The notes: generated by a model from the sequence alone, not told the origin. A stretch of DNA of 64,000 bases from Catonia carolina (GCA_035578175.1 JAQMRL010000012.1:19131215-19195214), one strand, 5' to 3'; numbered from the stretch's first letter, positions 10,354 to 22,333 are shown. Numbers and translations are program-made.

Positions 10354-10887
10354 AAAAAGCAACCAAAAATAAGGTGATCAATTTCATTTATAAAGTGAAT
10401 AATAACTTTTTGTACATACTATAAAAGTTAATATCATATCAGAAATGATGGTAGGCAAGATTTTCATAAGATGTGTAACGATTTTGATTGCTATTCTAAA
10501 AGGTAATAAGAATATATAAACAAACATGCTAATAAATCTTAAACAGAATTAAAATGCAAATTACAATGACGCTTGTAATTTAATTAATTAAAAACAAATT
10601 AATTTATGTACAGATGCATATTATAAAGAATTATTTTAATTCTAGTGTAGTGAAGTTGTAGTGCTGTGAGTTACGCTTCTAATTATCTTTTTGTTACTTC
10701 ATTTGAATTTTTCTCCTTCTCTGTATTCTGTCCTTATCTTTTTCCATTTTGTTATTTCATTTTAATATTTTTATGATATTGCATAAAGTATTTTAATTTT
10801 TTATTAGTCGAGTTTTTTTTAGTGTTATTAACGTTTATTTTTATTTTCCTCTCGGTAATCTTAAGATATTGTGGCACTTATTGTAAG
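10354..10887. other. AT-rich stretch, no gene seen
   Basis: Nothing recognisable in coding, RNA or repeat terms. Confidence 0.45.
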
Positions 10888-11066
10888 GTCCGTTTCGGGA
10901 TCTGGGTAAAATAAAAATAATAGTGCACGCCACGAAAGAAGTCCACTGTGAAGATCAGTTAGCTCACTACCAATTTAATAAAATGTTCTATTTAATCCCA
11001 AGTCCCATTTCTGTTTCATTACTAATGCTTCATTACCCACTAATCGTTTCCGTAACGGACCGTTTA
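10888..11066. mobile_element. Possible small MITE with GGTCCGTTTCGG ends
   Basis: GGTCCGTTTCGG at the left and CCGTAACGGACC at the right are approximate inverted complements about 175 bp apart. A third related motif (GGTCCGTCTCCG) lies near 11152, upstream of a Harbinger-like transposase remnant, so these may be ends of one Harbinger family. The link is a guess from proximity. Confidence 0.35.
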
Positions 11067-11425
11067 TTACAATACAAATATTTTTCCATGCTTTGTAAAT
11101 GAGTGTATTCATAATCAAGCGTGGCGTATAAGTTACGTTACAATACGGTACGGTCCGTCTCCGTATGGGATTGTCAGCGTCAACATTTGCTAGAAACTAA
11201 ACGTGTCTGAACATGTCGGAATGCAAACAATACCCTCAGTTATGAACAAGCTATCGTACAGATTCAGACATTTTGTACGTTTTGTTACTACGATGGACAT
11301 GAAAAATTAATAGAATTAGTTCGCCAGTATTTCTTTTTTTTTGTAGTTTTTATTTTGGCGTTCTTACTTCTTTTAAAACAGTGTCTTGTTTAGTTATAAC
11401 CGGTTTTATTTATCTTTAAATACAA

Positions 11426-11632
11426 TTACTCATTAAACAGAAAGTATTGGAAAAACTTTTCTTCGTCATTCATCAGTTCTTTAAATAAAGTCCAGTAATC
11501 TCCCTCAATCTTCCTAGTTTTGAACATTTTATGTGCGGAAAACCTCTTACGTTTACGTTGATTGTTTTCTACATCATCTTTCTCCAAAAAAATTGATATC
11601 ACACACAAATCTTTAGTAGTCATACCTAACAT
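11426..11632 (-). pseudogene. HARBI1-like (PIF/Harbinger) transposase, N-terminal fragment
   Basis: The 68-codon open frame starts MLGMTTKD. Its second half has the look of the N-terminus of HARBI1-type nucleases: a basic RKRKRF stretch, then a pattern like YWTLFKELMNDEEKFFQYF (residues about 46-64), where family members have a similar 'F..L..D..KFF.YFR' run before the DDE nuclease domain. The frame ends three residues later, so the whole catalytic domain is missing. Full proteins of this family are about 350-400 residues. Upstream (11640-11760) could be the element's leader. No intact pair of ends was found. The call rests on remembered family patterns rather than an alignment. Confidence 0.6.
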
Positions 11633-11760
11633 TTTGACGCTAATAAAATAAACTTACAAATTTTCACACTACGTTATTACTGCACACTTTGGCTTCCAGT
11701 GCTGGTTATTGTCTGATGATATGAATGACAGCTTAGATGTTGGGTAGAAAACGGTCCTTT

Positions 11761-13140
11761 ATTTGTAATTTTAAATGCAAACGTCCAATCTTAGCACTAT
11801 GCTGTTGTAAAAATGTATGGTTCAGTCGAAAAATTATTTCCCAATCTTTACGTGGAGCCAAAATAGTTTTTTTTAAAATGGCTGCCATATTAAAATGGAA
11901 CATCGGATTTTACTTCTTAAAATATCTACATTACAAAGAAAACTGTGATCTTTAACAAACTTAAAACCCGATTTTTTTATGTAAATCCTGGATGAAGTAG
12001 CAGATTTTTAAAAAGCACACTAGCAGAAAGGCGGCTAAGAACTGGGTATTTTTATTTGTAAATTGCTGTATCTCCCGACAAATTTTTAAATGAAACAATT
12101 TAAGTGAAACGAATCAACTCAGAAAAAGAACAGGCTTTATTTGCTGTAGCGTTAAAAATTTTCTGTTTGGTCTTTTTTGAAATAGAGCTCTTCACTTTTC
12201 TCTCTTTTCAGTTTTCAAACACTTCAAACGGACTTCTTTCGTGGCGGGAACTACAACAAACTGTCGTTTAAAATTACAAACAGATATTTACTAAACACTA
12301 TAAATTACAAATCTTACTTAAATTTGCAAATAAACTACGATTACTACAATCACGACAAGCCACTTAAAATAAACAATAAACTAATTATAATAAATTAATG
12401 ACATTAAATAAACTTAACTAGTAACAGATTATTTTTGCACGTCTCAATTTAACTAACTCCTACTTACGAGAACATCCAATTATACAAAATAAAGTTACGA
12501 TTCGGACGTTTTCATAAATCATAAACTGCTACCTGATACACAATTGCCTTTAACTGCACAATTCAGTTTGTGAGACAAATCAAGACTAACTGCTCAAGAC
12601 GGCCTAGCTCTTTAAACACCTAACTCATCGGGGTTCTAGATTAACAGAGATTTTTTGTAATAGTAATAAAAATACAAAGTTTTTCTGTCGATTTCTGGAA
12701 GTCTTTACAAAAGGTGATCAAACACATTATAACATGACATCATTACAAAAAAGCTAATTATCTAAATAAATATACCGATCCTTCCAGGTAGCCGTCACAA
12801 CAATAAGCCTATTATTATTTATATTAACGTTTTTAAAATTTTAGTCTTGCTAGAGAATTCTAGAAAAACTTTTCCCTTTTAAATTTTGTCTCAATATCTT
12901 TATTTTTCCTTTCTGAGATGATTTTATTTCCTTACCCATCTTCATCAATCGTTGTTTCTCCTTTTTCTTCCCCTCACTCTCACGAGAATGCCTTTTGCGT
13001 ATGGATGGGCTGTGAGGAAGCGAAGAGAAATCTGCAGTGCTGCCAACCTCAACAGTGAGACACTATATTTTACTACCGTGCAATTGCACAGTTTAACCAC
13101 ATGTTGCCTTTCAATTGAAATACTTCGTTATGACTGAAAT
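11761..13140. other. No gene seen
   Basis: AT-rich DNA with short unremarkable open frames (for example 11737-11955 and 12952-13137). I see no splice-consistent exon structure and no strong protein-like segment. Confidence 0.4.
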
Positions 13141-13459
13141 TTTCCACTTAAACCCCATTTCCTTTAAAATTTTTCTTAACGTACAGAGTTTCCAACTAAA
13201 ATTTAGCCTTTATTTCAAAACCTGCCATAACTTTTTACATGCCGGCATCACTTTCTTATTGATATAACCATTTCCTTTTTTTACCAGGTGTCAAAAAACC
13301 TGTTGATGAAGAATTATCTTCATCACTATCCTTCCTTCCTGAACTTCCTTCTTTATATTTCAAATTGTGGAAAGAGAAAGAAAGAGAAACATCACAGTAT
13401 TTCCGCTCGCTCACGGCTTTTGTTAAGAGGCACGGAAAGGTATTTTTGTTTAGCTTCAA
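13141..13459 (-). pseudogene. Remnant of a DDE transposase N-terminal region
   Basis: The first 67 codons (13459-13256) end with an acidic and serine-rich linker followed by TGFLTPGKKRK. After stops, another frame at about 13191-13150 reads LRKILKEMGFKWK. Both motifs, in this order and spacing, recall the N-terminal helix-turn-helix region of an insect family of Tc1/IS630-like proteins with a 'PGKKR' linker and an 'LRRILKELGF.W.K' helix. At least one frameshift and several stops separate them and no DDE domain follows, so it is dead. The plus-strand 97-codon frame at 13288-13581 is its shadow. Confidence 0.5.
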
Positions 13460-13599
13460 CTTTACAGAATTTTATTACATTGCATATTAGATCTCGTTCA
13501 GCACTGTGTACAGTTCGAACACATTTTCGAGAAACCAACGTATCTGTTTACGGTAACAAACATTTATATTCGTACAGTTAACCTACAAAAGGTTCCGCG

Positions 13600-13745
13600 A
13601 TGTACAGTATGTCCACTAAGTATAGTTTACGTTATTGTGTTGGCGGACTGATACAAAAGCAGTCGCGCATGCGCACCGATGCTTTCCCCTTTTACCTCTC
13701 GTTAAAACCAAAGACAACCTCGTGACTAGTAACTATACCGCTCAT
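13600..13745 (+). repeat. Dispersed repeat with GCATGCGCAC, copy 1
   Basis: The segment starting ACTGAT and containing AAAGCAGTCGCGCATGCGCA recurs at 52036-52137 with moderate divergence. It immediately precedes the T run of a HINE-like copy. Family unknown. Confidence 0.6.
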
Positions 13746-13749
13746 TTTT

Positions 13750-14540
13750 ACTCTTTCTTGCCCTATATGACCATAGGGAAGGAAAGTTGCTACTCTTTAG
13801 TATTCATATCGGATTTATCGAAACCGAGTTTTCACCGGATACTCAAGTTTTCAGGGCCCCTGAACCCCGTAAAACATGTTTTTAGCGATTGGTCTGTGTG
13901 AGCACAAAATGGCTCAAGAACGGAAAATATAGTACTAAGCGGTTATTCGTGCGGTTTTCACTTTTTCCGATTTTTCTCACAAACGGCTAGTACGATGTTT
14001 TTAAAAATCGCCTCATTCACTACAATTTTTATACTCTAAAAGATAGGGTAAGCACGATAAATGTTGTCTTGGGGGGCTTGTGCTCTTGTAGGAAAAAATA
14101 CTTTTTTTAAAGATTACAACCTCAATATGCACTTTAGAGCAAAACTGTCGAATTAAAGTTGTATATAATTAACATTTAAAAACCTAACAACTTTTATTCG
14201 AAATATTTTTTAGTACAACACTTAGTTTAGTGACCTTTAGTGATTTTTCGTACTGTTTTCATCAAAATCGGTAAAAACATGAGAATTTTTAATATTACGG
14301 CCTTTAGCATGCATTTCACGATAAAAATATATAAACAAACATTGTAGGAAATAAAAAAATCCACGACTTCTATTTTAAGCATTTTCTTCTACAGAGCTTA
14401 GTTTAGCGTCAAATAGTGATTTTCCTTAATCGAACACAGGTTGATTTTCATTTTGCGTCATTTACTCCTGATTAAACATAGGCTATATTGTTAATTATCT
14501 AGACTGGCAAGAGAACATCGTGTAAGTGTTTAACACCAGG
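13750..14540 (+). mobile_element. HINE-like element
   Basis: The 5' end is ACTCTTTCTTGCC at 13750, and the 3' end GGCAAGAGAACAT with CACCAGG is near 14540. It lacks the GT microsatellite and part of the block that normally follows it. The two tandem units are present (14110-14420). Confidence 0.8.
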
Positions 14541-15304
14541 TTTTCTATTTTTTTCTTACCTGTTTCTTCTCGACAATCACCCAAATTTCTTTACCACCTT
14601 CGAATTTTTGCTACAATTTTTTCTCCTATACCTTTCTAACTTCATAACCACAATTTAATTATAACTTTCACAAAATCCCTCATTTACTAAAGAATTACTT
14701 CCAAAATTTAAATCACCAACAATAAAAAAGTTATTTAAAAATATGTAAATATTTCTTATGAATCACAAACAAACCAATTACAAATTAATATCATATAATT
14801 AAAAATTAATTACTTATTTAATTATAGGCGGTAATAATTGGTTTTAATACCGACACTTGTGTCGGTATTTCATTTTGTAATTCACATATTTATTTATGAA
14901 TAAATAAATACATTATTTATTGTAGTAGAATTATCTTCCAGATATATAATTATTTTTTTCAATGTAAGTAAGGTCATCGTTAAGTTGTATTTAAATTATA
15001 TATTTGAACAAATATATGTCAAGCAATTGTAATACATTTAAATATATTTCATCGTAACATATATTTAATATTTTTTTACAAGTTTAAAATGTAAGTAATT
15101 CACTTGTTGATTATTTTATTTTATGGTAATTTGCAATTTCTTTTAAAGGAAGTTATCATTATGAAAAAAGGTTCATAGTAAGTTCAAATAATGAGGTCAC
15201 GTATGTTCACGTTTTGAATTATTTTAGTGGTCTTTAATATTAGTGTTTATAACCGATAATGATTCGTCAGAAAACCATGCTAAATTTTTCGCAAATTCAT
15301 TTTT
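14541..15304. other. AT-rich stretch with an 11-bp perfect hairpin
   Basis: No gene is visible. AATACCGACAC (14846-14856) and GTGTCGGTATT (14859-14869) are perfect complements around two bases. Confidence 0.5.
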
Positions 15305-15326
15305 ACTTTCTCTTACTCTATTAGAA

Positions 15327-15735
15327 TGCCCATAATAGGTAGGTGGAGTGTTAAATTATTATTTGCACTTGATCTGCTAGTTCCAGGGCTAAAAAGAAAA
15401 TAGTTCTGTTTTTTATCAAATGGTAAACCAATTATGACTAAAGCATTTAAGAACAGAAGAGGTAGAGATATAAAAAACACTACTCAGAGCTATCTCCTCT
15501 GAGAGTAATGAATTTCACTATACAGTCAGACCCTGTGGTGAATGAAGTGAAAGTATCATTTGCGAGGTGGAAAGTAGATGCTTTTCATAAAGCCTTGCAT
15601 GCTGATAAACGTACTTTTACACTCAGTGAGGAAGGCAAAATAAACTACCTCACTCCTCGTTTTACTTAGGCTAAAGGCTAAAGGCTCTAGAGCTTCAAAC
15701 CATACTTTCAGCTGATGACCTAAACAACAACAACA
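15327..15735 (+). mobile_element. SINE-B, full length
   Basis: It starts TGCCCATAATAGG and ends GACCTAAACAACAACAACAC, the clearest example of the ACA-repeat tail. It interrupts the first 40 bp of a HINE-like copy. Short flanks TTAGAAT and TTAGATT look like a decayed target duplication. Confidence 0.8.
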
Positions 15736-16479
15736 CCTTTAGATTATATAAGAAAGTATACATTTCATATCGATTTTTTCAAATCGAGTTTTTACCGAAA
15801 ATACATGTTTTAAGGGCCCGTAAATCCAGAAAATATGTGTTTAGCGATCGGTTTCTGTGTGTGTGTGTGCGCGCGCGCGTGTGTGTGTAAGACAAAAAGA
15901 ACAAAATATCTCAAAAATATACCGTACAAAATTCAAACTAGTAATTTAAGTTAGGTACCACCAGAAAAAACGACACGAACATTTTCATCAAAATTTTTCA
16001 ATCGGTAGTAGTAGTCGATTCGTGCAATTTTTCACTTTTTTGAAATTTTCTCAAAAAACGGCGCCTACGATTTTTTTTTAAAAATCGCCGTATTTTCTAA
16101 ATATTTTATGTTCTGCAATGTAAGTGTCATGTCTGCTGAAGCTGTTGAGTAGCCTGGACTCACGAGGTCAAAAATGGTTTTCTTAGATTTCAAGTCTTAA
16201 TATGAATTTTAGGGTAAAAGTATATAATTAAAGTTGTTGGAAATTAAAAACTCTACAACTTTTTTTCAATTTTGTTTTTCTACAACGCATAGTTTAGCGT
16301 CAATTAGTGATTTTTCTGTATTTTGCTTATCAAAATAGGTAAAGAAACAAGACATTTTTAAGATTGCGGCCTTAGTATACATTTAACGAAAAAGTGTACA
16401 ATTAAAGTTAAAGAAACTTCAAAATACCTAAAACTTTTATTTCAAGCATTTCTTTCTAAAGAGCATGATTAAAATTAGG

Positions 16480-17200
16480 TAATGTTCAAATTACATAAAA
16501 AATTCAAGGAGAAACAATAAACATGCTGAGATTCGCTGATGATATCGTAGTATTAGCCGAGACAAAGAACTAGATGTTATCTTAAATAAATTAATGAGAT
16601 CATAAAAAAGGTTTACTTTAAGAAAATTAATAAGAACAAAAGGAAAGTGTTGTGCAGCAGCAAGAGTGGTTTAGAAGAGTTGGGAAATTTAAAAGTAGGC
16701 AACGAAAACATACAGGAAGTAGGGGAATACTGCTATCTCGGGAGTAAAATAACAAAGGATGGTAGAAGAACAAGTGATATCAAAAGTAGGATTGCTCAAG
16801 CAAAAAAAGCATTTAAAATGAAAAACAGCTTACTGACAACAGATTAAGAAATATTTCTTACAACACTGTGTTTGGAGTGTAGCATCATACGGGAGTGAAA
16901 CGTGGGTGATAGGGGCTGTAGAAAGGAAGAGAATAGAAGGTTTTGAAATGTGGTGTTAATAGGACAATGTTAAATATTAGGTGGGTGGACAAAATAAGCA
17001 ATTTAGAGGTTCTTAGACGAGTGGATGAAAAAAAGGTAATATTGAAGGAGTGAATTGTAGGGGGAGGCAAAGGTTAGAAAATTTAAAGCAAATTACAAAA
17101 GATGTAGGGTATTGCAGGTATGTAGATATGAACCGACTTGCGCAAGATAGAACAGCTTGGAAAACTGCATCAAACCAGTAGAGAGACTGATAAAAAAACA
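16480..17200 (+). pseudogene. LINE reverse transcriptase fragment (3' part)
   Basis: The translation shows the catalytic motif MLRFADDIVVLAE (16523 onward; FADD at 16532-16543), then YCYLGSKITKDGR, then ASYGSETW, then VDKISNLEVLRR. This order is typical of non-LTR retrotransposon polymerases from the FADD box to the post-RT region. Stops and frameshifts break it several times. The longest clean part is 66 codons (16647-16847). Only the 3' portion is present (5' truncation). It sits inside a HINE-like copy, which resumes at about 17201. The 25.0 kb minus-strand fragment belongs to the same family. Confidence 0.85.
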
Positions 17201-17265
17201 ATGCATTGTTTACTTATAATTAAACTTAAAATTGTTCATTATTTACATGGGCAAGATTGTGATTT

Positions 17266-18012
17266 TTGCTTTAAGAGGCTATGAAAGTTGAAAACCATTA
17301 AAGTTCTGGAATAGAAATTTTACTAAATATAATATAAAAGGGGAAATTAATTCAAATCGAAGTATAAGAACATTTAATAACTTGATAAAAGAACAACGTG
17401 CAAAGAATATTTTCTATTAAACAGTAAATTTATGATGGCATGTCACAGTATTGACAGTTTATGATCACCGTAAAAAAATATATATAAAAAGTACTTTATA
17501 TAAATTTTATAGGTTATGTTTATTACATTTATCAGTTTATGTTATAATTTAAAATAAAAAATTTATTATATAATATTATTAATATATTACAGAAATAAAA
17601 CAACTGAAAAAATATTTATATCTCTGTGTTATGTTATAATGTTTTTATCTCTTTGTTTTTACCTCTATGTATGAATGGTATTTGTTTTTATTTCTTTGTT
17701 TTAACTTCTATGTAGCTGTCTAATGCAAAGAGATTGAAGACTTGTATTTGACATCTAACCTGTGAGAACTGTCTAATGTTTACTTAGTAAAGTGTCGGTC
17801 AGTAATATATTATTACTGTTGGGAAAAAATCTATAAAATAAAAGTGATCAGTAAGATTTTTATAGAAGTTGTTTGGAATATTAAATAGGTTTTAACAATT
17901 GAACTAGTGAAGTTCATACATATTTCCTGTTTGAAATACTGGGTGGATAAAAAGTTATTTCACTAGAATTGCATAGTTTAGACTTTTTTTTAATTCAACT
18001 CCTTGATAATAT
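17266..18012. other. AT-rich stretch, no gene seen
   Basis: Nothing recognisable. Confidence 0.45.
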
Positions 18013-18092
18013 TTCGACAATCTGGCCGACTGGTTGGTGCAGTGGTCTAGTGCATATGGCTCTGCGTCAGAGGTCCCTTGAAATCATTTATT
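18013..18092 (+). repeat. tRNA-like SINE head fragment
   Basis: GGCCGACTGGTTGGTGCAGT then GGTCTAGTGC resembles an A box. A decayed B-box-like AGGTCCCTTGAAATC follows. It lacks acceptor pairing, so it is a SINE relic rather than a tRNA gene. Confidence 0.5.
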
Positions 18093-18190
18093 TTTAACTT
18101 TTCTATTTACCCTAAAGGGATATTCTCTCCAAATTTCACCGTTCTAACTATTGTGCAAGTAGGAGAACTAGTGATGAGTGAGTGAGTTCG
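18093..18190 (+). mobile_element. Element E, 3' end fragment
   Basis: CCTAAAGGGATATTC and the run TATTGTGCAAGTAGGAG parallel the end of the larger E copy at 42985-43080, including the GAGTGAGTGAG motif. Confidence 0.5.
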
Positions 18191-18734
18191 GAACAAGCTT
18201 ATGCCAGTTTTCTTTGGAAGAAGTAAGTGGCCTACGTAAAATTTATTTCTTAAAAAATGGTACGATAACTTTGATCGTAGAAGTTTTACATAACGTTCTA
18301 AGAAGAAATCGGATGTAAAATTATTTTTTGGAATTCATCCCGTGAATAATTTTGAAAAAACGGAAAGTATAAAGGATGATGTTTCATATTTTAGGGTGGT
18401 ATTGTACCTAATTACGATAGGTACCTGATACCTGACTACCAAAATACAATATATTGTATAGAATAAATAAGTTCAAGAATTAACCCTCCAAAATAACTTT
18501 GCACCAAACAAATAAAATACAATACATTGATTTTATCAATCAATGGTTTTTTCAAAATTCCAAAATTATGTAATTTCGTATTAGCATGGGAAAGTTGATA
18601 GCTTCAAGTACCTTAGAGAGATAATACAACTAAAGACTAGCAAAAGGAGGTGAACAACAGCAGACGAGGAAAAATGGCCGGTGCAGTCTGACGAACTCAC
18701 CACTTGTTTAAGAAGAAAACACTCACAAGACAAG
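18191..18734. other. No gene seen
   Basis: Unassigned AT-rich sequence, no protein-like frame. Confidence 0.4.
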
Positions 18735-18965
18735 ACAAATTAGACATTATAATAAATAGTTCAAATATTGAGAAAATCCGAATAACTGAGAAAACTTAAT
18801 GAACCGAACCAAATTCATACATCAACTAATTACGGACTCTAATGGCTTTCACGAAGAGTAAAAACAGAACACTTTGTGGACAGATGAATGGAGTAAAGCA
18901 TACAATGAACGGATGCTGAGAAAGTGGGCTGGAAAAAGAGCTTTTAGAAACGTTTAAAATCACCT
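18735..18965 (+). pseudogene. LINE ORF C-terminal fragment
   Basis: It shares INSSNIEK and the WTDEWSKAYNERMLRKW tail with the fragments at 19545-19710 and, more loosely, 29780-30430. The frame is broken by stops after ITEKT. Confidence 0.6.
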
Positions 18966-19544
18966 CACTAGGTCTAAAATTGGCCCTCTACGAGGAAAAA
19001 ACAAAAACACCTAATTAATAAAGAATCATAATAATTGTATAAAGTCATATATTTTTTGGAACACTCAGTACATCAAATAAAATCAATAAAAATACCGATG
19101 TTTTTTCAAAGTGATATTTTTACACCCGCATACAAAGGTTACTTTATACTTAATTAAAACTGTCTTATTGTCTCACCGACTTAACCTTTGATAATTATTC
19201 TTCCATTTTCGTCTTGAATGAACTTTAAGATTAAAATGGTGTTAGAAGTACAAAAAGAGCCGGTTACATACTTTAATTGCAAACTATTGTAGCTAATAAA
19301 ATTCTTTATTAAGACTTGCTATCTATTGCGCTGTACACTTTTTAAATTTATTAAACAAGTTAAAGTAGTTTTAACAATAAATTATATAAATAACAAATGG
19401 TCAGCAAAAACCATGGGTTTAATAAATGTGTTCATAAAAGGTTGATCTTCTTCGGGAAGCTTCTGTGTTCGTTTTTGTTTTTTTTTCTCTTGTTTTATAT
19501 AAGAAACTGAAGACTAAAATTTTACGAACACCTGTATAAAATGA
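18966..19544. other. No gene seen
   Basis: AT-rich spacer between two fragments of the same LINE tail. Confidence 0.4.
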
Positions 19545-19710
19545 ATGACAAACGGTTGACAAAACAAAGGTGTCAGATAAATAGTTCAAATATTGAGAAA
19601 ACCGGAATAAACCGAGAAAACTTAATGAATCAAACCAAAGTCAGACGATTAATTACGTACTTTAATGGCTTTCGCGAAGAGCCAAAACAGAACACTTTGT
19701 GGATATTTTA
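19545..19710 (+). pseudogene. LINE ORF C-terminal fragment, second copy
   Basis: The residues RLTKQ, INSSNIEK and FNGFREEP repeat the 18735-18965 fragment. The 92-codon frame (19541-19819) is a chimera: its second half runs into the HINE-like copy that follows. Confidence 0.65.
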
Positions 19711-20262
19711 TGCTCTATATGGTAGAACAAGTGTCACATCTGCTGAAATTCTTGACAGGGCCTATGCTGTCGTAGAAAAAATGTTTTCTTTAAGATTGCG
19801 GCCTCAATATGCGTTTTAGAGCAAAAGTGTGTATAATCAAAGTTATAGAGAATTTTAAAACCTAAAACTTTTATTCCAAACATTTCTTTGTATAACGCTT
19901 AGTTTAGCAGTAATTAATGATTTACTGGTTTATTTATGAAAATCTGTAAAAATGGATTTTTTTAATATTTCGGCCTTAGTATGCATTTAACGACAAAAGT
20001 GTATATAATCAAATTCATAGAAAATTAAAAGATCTACAACTTTTATTTTAACCATTTTTTTCTACAGAGCCTAGTTTACCGTTAAAGAATGATGTTCCGT
20101 ATTATTAAGCCAAATAAGTTTGGTTTCCATTTCGCTTCATTCACTCATGATTAAAATAAAGTTATGTTTTTTGTTTATTTTTTAATTTTATTACTAATGT
20201 TAGGTTATATTGGTCATTATTTGCATTGACAAGAGAAAGTCATGTGAGTGTTTCACACCAAA
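19710..20262 (+). mobile_element. HINE-like element, 5'-truncated
   Basis: It begins just before the conserved GTCTGCTGAA-like block, contains both tandem units and ends normally with GACAAGAGAAAGT, hairpin GTGTGA/TCACAC and a T run. Confidence 0.8.
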
Positions 20263-20279
20263 TTTTTTTTACATATCCT

Positions 20280-20452
20280 GGCACTTTGTTGTTTAACCAT
20301 AGTTGGATGTAGTAATATCCAACGCCTCGGTTATTAGAATGAATATCGTAATATGAATGGATGTGTGTATAAACATTAAAATAAAATGTTAAGATAAAAA
20401 TATTATATTCTTTTGTGGAAATAAAGTATTATTATTATTATTATTATTAATG
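20280..20452 (+). repeat. Probable LINE 3' tail with (ATT)n
   Basis: TGTGGAAATAAAGTATTATT followed by an ATT run is typical of retroposon 3' ends (AATAAA then a simple repeat). The similar string at 28808-28832 supports a shared family. No coding part is visible upstream. Confidence 0.45.
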
Positions 20453-21064
20453 TTGGGACATTCTATCATTTTGTATTGTAGGGCATACATGTTTGAATGA
20501 ACGTCTTTTTTTCACCAAGAGAACGTTCTCATAAAGCGCCACCAAAAAAACCTCTTGTTACACTCTGTAAAAATTATGAAAGTATAGGCGTGAGTGCGCG
20601 TGCGCAATGAACGCGGAAAAGTATGAATACTTTTAAAAACAATAATTTTATTTCCGATGATATAATAAACACTTAGCTTAGTAATAAATTCATTATAAAA
20701 AATTAATGTATAGTTAAAATTAGTTATGTCCATATTTGGGTGAATTTTTAGTTAGCAGTAACTGCAAAAAGGATTGGTCAACACGCAATTCATCTTTTTA
20801 AGTGGCAAAAAGTCCATTACGTACTGTTGATTACTAACGCAATTAACTGTTTCTGTCTCGTAATGAATTTCATATCAATGTATTACTGGTATCTCCATCT
20901 GTACTGAGATATCGTGACGTCACAATCAGGTAAAATTTTATCCTATGATTAATAATACCTTGTTTTATTCATTTTTAAAAGTCGTTCAAAATATCTTGAT
21001 GCTTAACTCATTTACAGTCACGAAAAAGAAGATTTTTCATAAATATTTTCTAGTACTACCTACA
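20453..21064. other. No gene seen
   Basis: A 73-codon minus frame exists but has no protein-like character. Confidence 0.4.
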
Positions 21065-22333
21065 TAAAATTTTGATGTAAAACACTAACACGCCTTTCTC
21101 TTGTCATTGTAAATAATGGAAAATATAAACTACTCGTACTAGTAGTGCAAATTCTTGGGTTTCAAACCCCTATCATTTAATAAATGATTTAAGTTACCAA
21201 CAAACTTAACCGTTCTTAGAAGAACGGTGAGTAACGATAAAAGCACAGTAGAACATAGTTTCGTCCTGCAAGAACGGTTTTAAACTAAAACTTTAAATAA
21301 AACAACGTTAACACTATGTCTAATACCGACTGAATGTGTAACAAGATGAGAAGAGAGATGACACATATTCCATAAGCTTATGGAATACGGATGAGGTAAA
21401 TGTGGCAGAACCGCATTACATTACGCTGTATTATTGTTACTTTGTTAACGAAATTTACTCATTTTTATTTCGTAAAATGAAGCTCATATTAGGATGAATT
21501 TCAAGCTTAGAACTTTTGGACATATCAGGAAAGAATTCTCGTTAAAACCATGTACAAATTATAAAAATCCGTTAAGTAGAACTCTATATTTAGGAGTTAA
21601 TAGAATTCTCGTTTAAAATACATAGGAAGCGATTTTGCTTTTTAAATATATAGATATTTAATCATAAGTTAACGACGCTAAATGAAAATCAGCCTTTGTA
21701 GGGCATAAAAATACGGAAAATCTCTAATTGAAGTTAAAGCTCTATAAAAAAATGTGTTTAAATAAAAGTTGCAAGTTTTTTAATTTTTTACGTTTTTAAT
21801 TATTTACACTATAGCCATAAAATGCGTATTAAGGTCGCAATCTTTAAAATAATATTTATTACCACGAAATCACAGCCTCCCCACGAAGTTCAGCAGACAT
21901 ATCGCTTACCTTATCTTTTAGAGCACAAAGATGTAGTAAATTAAGCAATTCTTTAAAAAATCGTAGGAGCCGTTTTAGAGACAAACGTAAAAAGTGAAAA
22001 AATCCCACGAATAAACTACTACTTCCGGTAGACCGATTTTGATAAAAATGTTTTTGTCGGGTTCCCTTGTAGTTCTACGTTTAAGTTGCAAGTTTTAATT
22101 CGTAGATATTCCGTTCTTGAGATATTTTATTCAGACACAAACACACGGAATCTCTCTCTCCCTCTCTTTCTCTCTCACAAACACACAGATCAATCGCTAA
22201 AAACATGTCTTTTGGGTTCAAGAGCCCTGAAATCGTGTATATCCGGTGAAAACTCGATATCTAAAGAATAAACCTAAAAAATATAATACCTTCGTTCCCT
22301 TCTATATTCATGTAAGGTAAGAGAAAGTAATAA
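21065..22333 (-). mobile_element. HINE-like element split by unknown sequence
   Basis: The 3' end lies at 21070-21130 (complement of GACAAGAGAAAGG), then about 500 bp of unrelated DNA. The body is at 21650-22333, ending with the 5' motif GGTAAGAGAAAGT. A CT-rich microsatellite replaces part of the GT tract near 22151-22180. Confidence 0.7.
21366..21387. repeat. 22-bp perfect palindrome
   Basis: The half-site TATTCCATAAG is followed directly by its exact complement. It lies in the unrelated insert that splits a HINE-like copy. Confidence 0.8.

Larger units (their letters stand above)
15305..17265 (+). mobile_element. HINE-like element interrupted by SINE-B and a LINE
   Basis: The 5' tip (ACTTTCTCTTAC) is at 15305. 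A SINE-B occupies about 15327-15735. The element continues with a GT/GC microsatellite (15853-15888) and the usual body, is broken again by LINE sequence at about 16480-17200, and ends near 17265 with a decayed terminus. Confidence 0.8.

Noticed and set aside
20512..20733. 73-codon minus frame
   Set aside because: No protein-like pattern and no conserved context.
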